Below the pieces are notes generated by a model. The model ran no database searches. It was given only the letters and a program-made list of their open reading frames with translations, and was not told where the DNA came from. Of a stretch of DNA of 64,000 nucleotides, positions 54,091 through 64,000 are shown in pieces. The position numbers and the translations under genes were made by a program. Positions within the stretch are counted from its first letter, which is position 1, and every line of letters starts with the position of its first letter. Origin of the DNA: Lutjanus erythropterus (lineage: Eukaryota; Chordata; Actinopteri; Lutjaniformes; Lutjanidae); the NCBI GenBank assembly GCA_020091685.1, contig CM034607.1, forward strand, positions 2,238,944 through 2,302,943, given 5' to 3'.

Positions 54091-57000
54091 TAAAGTAGGT
54101 GGGACTTATTGCAGCAAATCTAATTCATAGACATTTCACAAACATAAAAAAGAAGAAAAAAAAACAGCCGTACATCCTACAGAGCTCAAATTTCTTCAGC
54201 ACATCTGCTGAATTATGACAGTTTGTCTCACCGCAAACTGCGGTCAATTTAAAAGTCCATCACTCTATATTTTTCAAAATATGCAAAATCAGTTAACTTC
54301 TGTATCTTCACAAGTCTTCATTAGAACGCAACCAAAATCAACACAGACGTTATGTTGATGGTCAAAATGAAGTTTCAAGTTGTGTTCAAATCAGTCAAAT
54401 GGTGAATCTGCAGTGATATTTAATATCTTGCTGTAATGTGTACTGTATGCACAACATTTTCTTTTTTACTCACTGTGTGATGAGACGTCACCAAAACATT
54501 TGACAAAACACCTGAAACCAGCAGAATCCTGTGAGATTTTTTCAGAATTTTATCATCAGGATTTTGACTTTTGTAAGCGTTTTGAATTTAAACAGATCAA
54601 AATGCCCCAGTTTTGCACATCTGATGTTGTTGCCTCAAACTGTAAGAATGGTGCAGCCTGTAAGTCACCTTCTCTGGTCACCCAAAGGTCAAGGGTTCAG
54701 CTCCATATGTGACCAGATCACAACTGTCAACAGTGTGAAAACCCCTGCAAGACTGTGTGTTGTACTCATTTCTTACAGGCAGCCAAACACTGCTTGGACC
54801 CCACTCTTTGCTGGCTATATTTCTTTTTACTCTCAGTATGTACTGCAGCTGGCCTTACAAAGTACATACTGTTGCATGCAGTATGCATACTATTGGGACA
54901 CACTACTTCCTCATATGATGGTGTCTTGATCTTACAAAAAGAAAATCACAACGGATTGTGGGTCAGAAAAGCATGCTGCCTTGCGTACTGCAAAATGTGA
55001 CCCAATGCAGTAGGACATTGTGGTATTTTTTTTACTATATATTGGAACATGCCAAATCTTTTTCTGGCATACTAAACAGTGTGGTAGTATGGGTATTGGA
55101 TCACACAGATGGTGTTGCATCCAGAAGGGCACATGCTATCCTTCACAGATTCACCTCCATATCACAGGAGCCTGACTGATCAGGAGTTGCTTGTACTGCT
55201 GACATGTATTGTGCTTGTTGGAACATAAGCTGGCAATAGCACTACTTGGAATGGTTTCTGAGGGGATGGACGGACCGTTTGGTTCATAGTAGAAAAACTT
55301 AGAACCCTGGGAAGGCAGGTATGACAGCACAGTGCAGAAAGAGATAATGTGATAAAAAAGAATGGATGCAAAGCAAAAACTGGTTACCTGTAACTGCATG
55401 TAATTACAGAGATTGCTGATCTGATATGATCATTCACTAAATGTCTGTGAAGCAAAACTTTCTGTTTTTCTTGTCTAATTCATTTACACTTCCCTGTGTC
55501 TTGGAGCAATGCATCAGATATAAATACATCCAGATCCTGCACTGTGGGTCCCAGAGAGCTGACAGCTGGTGAGTCACAGACATGCCTAACTCTGCCTTTA
55601 CAACATCAGCAACTCTTCAATGTCCTCTGGGGATCCAAGACTGGACGCCGGCGCTACACGTTCAGTTGCAAACCTGCTAATGGTATTAATTTGCCTGAAA
55701 AGAATTGAATTAGTGTCCCAGCGGAGGATGCGGTCGAGGAAACATGCAGCAGGTCGTGATGAAAGGCCTCTTCACCCACGCCGCTGTGACGGTGCTGTTT
55801 GTGCAATTACAAATCAATCAATCAACCCCAGCATGTGGAAGATGAGATAAGGAAAGAGAATTAGTGTAAACTGCTTATGTGCTTTCAATGACACTGGAAT
55901 AAACACTTGCAGTGGGCTCACTTCATTGTCAGAGGAAAGAATATGTTTTTGTGTCTTCATGTAAATTTGATTTTCAGTGAATGAGACGTCAGAACTTGTT
56001 AGAAATTAAACAGTCAAAGTTGCCAGTGCTCTTTACTGACAACAAACCTCTTTACCCTGTAAACCTGCTCTAATCCTAATCTAATCACTCTGTCCTGTCT
56101 TGATTACGTGAGAAACATACAAGTACAGAGATGTGAGTTTTTTTGAGAGGAAAGCCCTGATTCTGGATCAGGGTGGTACTTACTGACAGATGCCCCTTGC
56201 TGGGACTAGAGACATTTCACAAATTCTTCCTTTGTCCCAACTATCTGGTTCGTATGTCGTATCTGCTGCGTCCTGGATTTAGGTGCCAGCCATCTAAAAT
56301 TTACTAAATAAGTAATTACACCAGATAAGGTTGTCATTATTTGTTAAAAAGGAAAAAGAAACTTTTTGTAGTTCATTTTAAAGAGGAATGAGAACCTAAT
56401 ATAGCTATAAAAGGAGTTTACGAAACAAGATCACACCTGGCCTGATGAGGAAGCAACACCTTCTCAATCGTCATCTGTTAAATACCACCGCTCTCTGTAG
56501 GTAACCCTGTAGTGTCAGTTTTGCACATGCACTTTCAAAATAAAAGCACACAAACTTTACAGTAAGTAGGTTACCTATATCTGTTCATGTACATTACATT
56601 ATGTACCTGAATTTATGTAATACAATGTAAGTAACTTAAGATTTCACATGGGACACAAGGCCTGATCTCCTGGGTTAATGTCCTGTGTGTGTTTGGATGG
56701 ACTGGTTATGTTTGCGTATGTAATGTAATGCATATAACAACTTTCTAAACGGAAGGCAATGCTGACTCTCATATTCCACTATTTCATGTCTAAATTGTGA
56801 CAACGACAAATCAAAACAGTACTGACAGCAAAAATGACAACGGAGTCTTTGCTCTGGTGAATAAAGATGAGACAAAATAGTTGGCCCTGTTCGAGCAGAC
56901 AACCTAATTAGATCACAGTAATCAGCATCTCAAAACACTTATAAACCTAGCAAATTGTGTACCACATCTTCACCTGTGGTTTTTCAAGTGGAAAGGAAAA

Positions 57001-58722
57001 GAGAGAGACGACCTGTCAAGCCTGTTCAAACCAGAAGAAAGACTGCTGTGTTGTTCCCAATTGAGATTAGGGCCTTGTGGATTAAAGAGTCCAAAATCAC
57101 CTGACAACACACTGTCAGAGTAGTGTCTGTCAAGGTAAACATCAGTTATATAAGATGATTAAGTCAATAACATGTATATCTATCTATTTAAGGATTAAAT
57201 GTAATCGTAGTATAAAGTTAGCTTCAAGTTCTATGTGGACTGGGGTGCACTGCCATGCGCCGTTCATGTATTGTCCAGTTTAACAAAGCTGAGCTCACAG
57301 TAAAACATCTCCTCACTATAAAAGATAGGATACTTTTCTTACAACTCATTAACAGACACTAAATAATTTGGCAAACATTTATCATAAATGAGTATTTGTT
57401 TTAGTAAATGTGATGTTTCCCAGATAATTTTTGTCTGTCTAAATGACACATTTTTACTGCTGATTTATGAAAACTGAACACTAAACACTAGATTTAGCAG
57501 AAGACTGCTGTAATAAATAGCTTGTTTTGTCAGGTAAGATACATTATGAATGCCTGAAAACCAATAATGATACATCAGTAATGACTTATTGCTTAAATAC
57601 ACCAGCAGCGCATCATATGACACACATCATGTGCCGTTACACACACAGGAGGCGCCTGAACCACATCCAGCTACTTAAAAATAAAAGCTTTTATATAACA
57701 AAACAATGGTTGACTTTTACTGTGAAGAATTAATAGGAAATGAAATGTCTAGCATCAGGCGCTTGACTTAAGATAAGTGTGCATCATCTAAAACAAAAAA
57801 CACACACCTCTGCTGCGCTGAGATGGGAATCCCTGCCATGCCGAGCTGACGAGTAGAGTCAAACCAAGTCAAGCCAAAGAGCACAAGTATATGGAAAAGA
57901 GGCTCTAGTCTCTCCTTCTTCTGTTCTCCACACGAGAGACAGACGAGCAGAGGAGGTTGAGCTGCCATGTGAGCAGCGGGTGCATAGAGATGCAAAAGGA
58001 GACAGGCTACAGGCAGCTGCAGGCAAAGAATGGAGCTGGAGCACAAGGTCGAGGAACAGTTGAAACTACAGTGAAAAGCAAAAAACACACTAGGAAGTAA
58101 CGTCTGCAGTTCGGCCAACATTGTATTGAAGTACAACACAGCTGTTTGTCAGGGAGAAAAAGGCATTTTCTCCAGGCGTGGTGACACTGGAAATAGGACA
58201 GTGACGTGAAATGCTGCGGGGTGGTGCAGTGACGCACGCCTGACCACCGGGGTTGTGTTTTAGCCTTTATCCATTCATTCTTGACAGGGGAGATCGGAGG
58301 TGGTAGTAGCAATTTTTGTTTGAGCAACAGTAACTCAGTAGTTGTTCATGCTACATCTGTCAAAATTTGATATACAGTACTATACAGAAGTCTATTGGAC
58401 TTCTACAAATCACATCATTATATGAGTTAATGTCAACAAGGAGTTCCACTGTCACGAACTACCCCACGACTGGGGCGAGTTATAACACTATCTGGGGATA
58501 GATGTAATTAGATAAAGGTAATTTGCCAATTTAACACCCACACTGGATCAGGGCTGGGATGATCGGTGCTCCTCTCTGGCATCAGGGCTGACTTAGATGC
58601 ATATGTTCCTGTGTAACCCATACACATACTGAAGGAGCATGACATCAAGTAAGCAACCACCCTTAATATGAATGAGAGCTGACAGCAGTGTGCGTCTGTC
58701 TGTATTCCCTCTCCAGCAGCTC
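54091..58722. other. No supported gene; some repeat debris
   Basis: 54820-55120 (atgcagtatgcatactattg, tagtatgggtattgg) is repeat-like. The open frames at 54531-54929 (plus) and 57768-58139 (minus) have no domain. If the exons at 58723-59060 are real, the DNA left of 58723 would hold their 3' UTR. Confidence 0.4.
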
Positions 58723-59060
58723 TTAACACGTGAAGGACACCTTCTCCTTGCGCTCACGGTGCTGATGGACCTTCCTCAGTCTGTCAAAGGACATGTTGTC
58801 GTCCATGTCGTCAGGCCCTGAGTGCTGTGGACTGCAGCAGGAACCTATCACACACAGCCATCTGTCAGGAGATGACAGGGACAGGACTTACCAGAGTCTT
58901 TCACCTTGTCTGCAGAGCCAAGTCTGCCCCGTCACCATACAAATTCAGCGTCTGGAGGATCCGCGAACAGCTCAAGATGACTCCTCTGTGAATTAAGTCC
59001 CGCTTCGACGGGCACAAGCAGGTGAAGGGGATGTGCACAGTGGGAGCATTGTTGGATAGA
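58723..59060 (-). CDS. Candidate last two exons of an unrecognised gene
   Basis: Exon 59060-58905 follows acceptor CTGCTCAG and ends at donor ACAAG/GTGAAAG. Exon 58831-58723 follows acceptor CTGCTGCAG and ends at TAA (58725-58723). The intron of 73 bp is GT-AG, has CTGAC as a possible branch site, and matches the short intron class of teleosts. The exons join in phase: ..PFTCLCPSKRDLIHRG.. in the first, ..SGPDDMDDNMSFDRLRKV.. in the second, ending KEKVSFTC. The second exon is acidic, then strongly basic. I do not recognise the family and found no further exon upstream. It could be a pseudogene piece or chance. A rival donor CTCTG/GTAAGT at 58891-58890 gives a stop or wrong phase. Confidence 0.45.
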
Positions 59061-59122
59061 CTGAGCAGATGTTGAGGTCCAGTCAAAGCAGAAAGGAACT
59101 TGACAGCACAGCTGGTGTTTCA

Positions 59123-59123
<1 letters not shown>

Positions 59124-59183
<60 letters not shown>
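59124..59183. repeat. (CA)n microsatellite
   Basis: About 30 uninterrupted CA units. Confidence 0.98.
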
Positions 59184-59185
<2 letters not shown>

Positions 59186-59805
59186 AAATGTACAGAAGAT
59201 GATCAAACTATGCAGCCACAAATAGTACGTAAACTTGCCATTTTGGTTGAATTGAAATGCAAGAGTAAAAGTCTAAAGCATCAGAACTGAGGAGGACTGA
59301 TCATCTGAAAGCATGAATGTATGTAAATTTCAGGCCAGTCTGCTTATTATAACTTCATAGAGCTTGTGTACAAGTGGAAGTCTTGGCGTAAACAATACTA
59401 AAATGTTTAGAGTGAACAAACATGGCCTACTGACCAGTCACGCTAAAATGTCAGACCTTCTAATCAAAAACAACAGAAACCCAAGACTGCCCTCTATCCA
59501 GATGAGTTGCTTGAATTTCAAAAGAAAGGATGATTATTTGTCCACGACTGGATCCAGAAAAAGCTAATTCAGTGGAGCTGATAGAGATAAGATAAGATAT
59601 TTGCATGTGTTAGACTGATGCCTTCTAATTTTGAGCCTTGCCTGCCTCACTATCTCATCTCCCATATCTTGATTTTTGCAATAAATCATTTAAGGCTGTA
59701 GTCCACCAAATAAAATCTTAGTCGCCTCAAATTCTAATGTACACTTCAATCAATCGATTGGTTAATGGTGAAATAAAAGGCCCAAAATCAGCCACAGTAC
59801 ACTGA

Positions 59806-60475
59806 GGGCCTGATTCACTAAAGGTTTCTGTGTGTAAAAACGTGTGCAAACTTGATATCACCTGAAAATAAATGTACAAACTGACGGCGCACACTGAGGA
59901 TTGAGTCTTTCAAATCTGCAGGACAGTGCGCACTGTCCATTTAGTACTGTTGCCTTAATGAATATGCAATGTGGGACATTGCTATCACAGTGTGGAAAAT
60001 ACTGGAAGGAAAAAATGCAAATAGATTAATTTAGCACACACACTGTGATTTACCAAGCAACGGAGAACACCGCTCACACCTCCAGTGCAATGGATTTATT
60101 ATTTATTATTTATTTGAAGTTTTATTATAAGCTGATTTTTATTTTGTTCTTTGCTCTATATCTTGTTAATTTTATCCGTTGTTCTTGACTTTTTGTTTTG
60201 CTGTAGCTCAACAGTATGTTTATTTTCCACTAACTTCATGGGATTGAATTTCATTTTGCCCTTGCAGTCATTCTGTTTTCCATCCAAACTCCCCGTGAAG
60301 GAAACCTGTGACACATGCAAATACTGCTCCACAGTGTTTGCACTTGTTGTCATTTACACAATTATTCTTACTTGATCACCCGTAAAACGCACACCAACAA
60401 CAACCAAACCTGCAATATATCAGCACGCACATGCAATTTAGCACTCCTTATTTGGGATTTTAGTAAATCAGGCCC
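59806..60475. mobile_element. Harbinger-like non-autonomous DNA element
   Basis: Both ends read inward GGGCCTGATT(C/T)ACTAAA. The flanks tga and taa would be a worn 3-bp duplication of the TWA type used by PIF/Harbinger elements. 670 bp, no transposase. Confidence 0.75.
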
Positions 60476-61779
60476 TAAGTGCACTCTATCTGGTAGCTTA
60501 AATGGGTGGTAATCAAAGTTAAACAACACTGCCGAGCAAATGGATTCCTGCAATCTGACTTTTTTTTCACACTTAGTTGTATCATTACCTTCAAGGCATG
60601 TCTATCAAGTATATTTAGCATCAAATACAGCAGCAACACACACTCTAGTCTTGTTATTTAGATGGTTTCAAATGAGGCTAACATTAATGCAGTTTCTCTT
60701 GACTGTCCCTTCATATGACAACATTAGTCCAACATCACTGCAGCCTGTGGGAGCAGACACACTAGCTGTGGAAATAATAACATAAAATTCAACGGGGTAA
60801 TCTACAAAATAAATACTAAAACAGCTTCCACATTTATGTATTCATTGTCCCCATGTGCTTGTAACCCTCATTGACTCCAGCAGTGACAGATTGATCCGGC
60901 CTGCCATGGACCCAGCAGATGCATTATCTGAAGACAAACCACATGAGTTGTCTTACAACCTCCTGTGCCTGACAGAATTGAATCATTGGAATAGGGTCTG
61001 TACTAGGGAGTACAGAGAGGCAGCTCTGACTGTATGCAGGGATGTGTCTTCTAAGCTCTGGCTGAGGACTTTTTGAGAAGCCTAAGGACAACACCCCTAT
61101 TCTCAGCCACCGAGCTTCTAGCATGTTAGCCTCCAGTCCTCACCCTGGTCTGATGGCCATAGATGATGGAAGCAGGGGACTGCTTCCCTCTACTGGACCA
61201 AACAGCAGTGGCCCACTTGAAGTTGGGACAGCCAATCTGTTTGGGTGTTACAAGGTCCCCAAATTGTCAACAGGCTACCTGCACTGCATGGCAGTTGCAA
61301 AAAGTGGGTACCCTCCCCTCCCATCACCTTCAAATGGACCCATCCATCAATGTGAGAGGTTAAGAGGGATATAAAATCAAGACAGAGTGGAGTCTGAATC
61401 GAAAATACAAATGAAATTGATAAAGGCCAGTAAAAACAAAAAGGGTCAGAGAAACGTTCCACAAAAACGTGGCTTTTGATCAAGGAAAAATCATCTGTAG
61501 ACTTTAGATGTAATATAATATTAATAATACAATAAAATAAATTTTAGTCAGACAGTCACTTTTTGGCAAGAGACTGTTGTGTCCATTGTTATGTTCAATG
61601 CTGAACCAGCCGTAACAACACTTGTCCCAGGATAAAAAATGAACTGAGGACTAATATGACACAAGGCACCTTTGTCGCTTTTCTGAACTGAACTATTCAC
61701 TGGAATTTAATTTTTCCTATATTTAAAGCACATAGCTCTTCTTTTGCCACATATTTAATCCAATCTTAACTAAACTTGG
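60476..61779. other. No supported gene
   Basis: Open frames near 60855-61374 are short. A start-like phrase atggacccagcagatgc at 60906 recalls gypsy-type Gag starts, but the rest does not follow, so I do not call it. Confidence 0.35.
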
Positions 61780-62640
61780 AACATACCATACTTGGAGGAC
61801 CCTGAACAAAACTTATCAGTTTGTTCTTTAAAATCACTTACCATTTGTGTGCAATTGATTATCAAAATTTTGAAGGTGACACATTTATTGTGCCATAAAT
61901 CTTCATTACTAAATTGGAGTACAACCAATTTTGCACATGTTGTACATACGGCCACTTTGTACAGTTTCATACAATTCTACCCACAGGATAGACACACAGT
62001 CCCACAGGACATGACAGGAAGGAGTTTGATGCCACTTCCTGTCTCCACTAGGTGGCACTACAGAACAACCACAAATTATATGTTATTTTCCAGTATATTA
62101 AGTGTAGACAGCACTGAAATTTTCATGTAAATCAGATGATGACTGTCACATGAGGTTTACTCCCTGTTGGCAGTAGGGGGCACAATGAGTAGAACTCCTG
62201 ATTAGGATGTAAATGTGATCATGAAGAGACTCTTATCAAACATGTGAAGGAGATGACTAAATTATTTATACTCAAATTATAGTAACTTCCCATTTCATAG
62301 TGAAACATCAAAACTTGACACCATGCCATGACCTTCAACAATAGCCAAATATCTTAATAACTTTTGTTCACAAACTAGTCTAGATGGCACACACCAATTT
62401 TGAAGTCAATCCGATCAATTATATGGTAGGAGTTTGTGAAAATACAAGTGGAAAGTGCCAAAAATGACCACAAAAATGGCTGACTTCATGTTTGGTTTAG
62501 GTTGTGGCTCCAAGATGCTTTTTTGTACACCTGGACATGATACATGTGTCTACTGAGTTTTGTACCTGTAGATGAAACGACCACAGGGGCTGCTTCATTG
62601 AAATATTGTAGGGGGCATGATGCAGCCATTTTGCAACACT
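61780..62640. repeat. Decayed dispersed repeat
   Basis: ccactaggtggcactacag, gttggcagtagggggcac, aaaaatggctgacttcatgt, ggttgtggctccaagatgct, tgatacatgtgtctactgag. These follow a long fish repeat that I recognise but cannot classify. Confidence 0.5.
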
Positions 62641-63085
62641 GACTACATATTGTACTGTAGACGTATGTAGGGCAGGTATCTTATCAAACTTGTCTGTCTT
62701 GAATTCTTAAAAGTACCTGTGAGTCCATAAAAAGTCTCTTTCATGGAGCAGCTGTCTCTGTGGCTGAGGAAGGAACACACTGTTGTGGAGGCAGCAGTGA
62801 ACATATATAGTGACCAAGTCAAACCAAATAACACACAAGGGGAAAACAAGATGGACGCCAACTACAACTAATACAAGGCAAAAACCTAACTAAAGCCTGA
62901 CCCCCCCTCTGACTTGGCAGCACATGGTTTAGTCTGATGAGCTGACTTTCATATTTAAGAGGCTCCACCCCTCAGACAAACCTTTTGCTGAACCAGGAAG
63001 TGAACCGCCCCCAACAACCACAGTAAGTCAAAGACAAAAAACACATGGTTAATATAGGGGAAAAGAGCTTGTTTAACCCCACAGT
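62641..63085. other. No gene seen
   Basis: One 72-codon frame on the minus strand (62643-62861) without a known motif. Confidence 0.4.
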
Positions 63086-63238
63086 GTGAGAATGTGTTCA
63101 CTCCAATTAAGCAGTGAGAATGTGTTCACTCCATTTAAACAGAGTGAGAATGTGTTCACTCCATTTAAACAGTGAGAATGTCTTCACTCCATTTAAACAG
63201 TGAGAATGTGTTCACTCCATTTAAACAGAGTGAGAATG
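63086..63238. repeat. 28/30-bp minisatellite, about five copies
   Basis: Unit gtgagaatgtgttcactc plus catttaaaca, with an optional extra ga giving 30 bp. Copies are nearly identical, so the array is young. Confidence 0.93.
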
Positions 63239-63704
63239 AAAGCAAATCAACAAGATTCACATCAAACAAACTGTGTCATGTGAATTGTTTGGGTGTGTTT
63301 GACTGTAGATGAAATGAACCTGTGCAGGTGAGTGTGAATGGCTGTTAGCACATGTGGTTGTGGTCCTCAAACATTTAGCACTCTTTTTAAAGACACCACT
63401 TGTACAGAGCAGCAAAATATTCTCTGCATCTCCAACCATGTACAGACATGAACCAAGAAATTGTAAAACTCCTGGTGTTAAATTGTTTAAAAGAATTCAT
63501 CCCCAAATCCATTTTGTCCCTCTCATCTGTTTATCCATCTAGACAATTTTGGTGACTTGCAGAGTTTTGAAAACGTCTGTTTCCTCTTTAATGTAATGGA
63601 ACTAAATGACATTCAACTTTTGGTAAAAAAAGAAGAAGTTTAACAGCAGTGTCTATTTCTCCAGTTTCATGTAGGAACTATTTTCTTTCTGCAGTCATAT
63701 CTAC

Positions 63705-63840
63705 AGGTTTTGGGAGGGTTACTTTAAAAATGTATTCCAAGTTACTAATTACCTGTTAAAAAATGTAGTCAGTAACCTAATCCAAGTATCACAATATTAA
63801 AGTAATGCAATTTTTCCATTACTTTTGGATTGCCTCAATA
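63705..63840. repeat. DNA-transposon-like fragment
   Basis: ggttactttaaaaatgtatt, then aagttactaattacctgtt, then gtagtcagtaacctaatcc follows a common fish repeat of the ggttacttt..attcc type. The ends are not defined. Confidence 0.45.
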
Positions 63841-64000
63841 TAAAATATGGTGAAATTGTCACCTATCTTATGTTCAGGTCTGGGCTGTTATCAATCATGT
63901 CAAGTTTTAGGGAGATTCAACCATGTACACTGAAGTTAATACAATTTCCTGTGTTTTGGTGAAACATGGAAGTTGCCATGCCGTCATGGCAACACCGTTT

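Noticed and set aside
54531-54929. 132-codon plus-strand frame
   Set aside because: Overlapping alternative frames of equal quality and repeat-like flanks; no domain.
57768-58139. 123-codon minus-strand frame rich in Leu, Cys and Ser
   Set aside because: Not a clear signal peptide or transmembrane protein; the composition fits a chance frame opposite purine-rich DNA.
58890-58905. Alternative strong donor CTCTG/GTAAGT for the candidate exon
   Set aside because: In each frame it meets a stop or the wrong phase for the next exon. The donor ACAAG/GTGAAAG keeps the frame.
60906-61075. Start of a gypsy-type Gag
   Set aside because: Only the first few codons (MDPAD) resemble Gag; no zinc knuckle, protease, reverse transcriptase or LTR follows.

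Overview
The window looks like nuclear DNA of a ray-finned fish, probably a spiny-rayed teleost. It has an intron-containing vertebrate gene, long CA/TG microsatellites, GT-AG splice sites, one candidate 73-bp intron of the short teleost type, and many decayed DNA transposons and LINE/SINE tails of kinds abundant in teleosts. The repeat families are recognised from memory, not by a database search.

The one secure gene is tmem106b on the minus strand. It has seven coding exons between 12409 and 6319 and a probable non-coding first exon ending at 14625. The exons join in phase to a 267-residue lysosomal type II membrane protein. They keep the CPTC zinc motif, the transmembrane segment, five N-glycosylation sequons and the lumenal cysteine pair of the human protein. 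Its introns hold a palindromic MITE (7212-7615), a hAT-like relic (9867-10364) and a LINE-type tail near 11320-11545.

Left of the gene are its possible 3' UTR, an L2/CR1-like reverse transcriptase remnant (about 2200-2925) and a 53-57 bp tandem repeat (1-615). From 14.8 to 58.7 kb I find no convincing protein gene. This tract is packed with mobile-element debris. It includes two hAT-type elements with perfect 8-bp target-site duplications (19387-19958 and 23460-24263), a third with a diverged duplication (27381-28313), and an older element split by two hAT insertions (18927-20546) whose uninterrupted sister lies at 51322-51880. It also holds a 28/29-bp minisatellite grown inside a transposon-like repeat (16197-18087), a self-inverted block of order A+ B- A- B+ (20701-22450), and a 1.1-kb near-perfect inverted repeat (35143-36248).

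At 58723-59060 on the minus strand two open segments, separated by a 73-bp GT-AG intron, join in frame and end at a stop. They may be the last two exons of a gene I do not recognise. Some repeat-poor stretches (about 37.4-37.75, 43.4-43.9 and 50.3-51.0 kb) could be conserved regulatory DNA, but only a cross-species comparison can show this. I saw no rRNA gene, intact tRNA gene, CRISPR array or bacterial-type operon.
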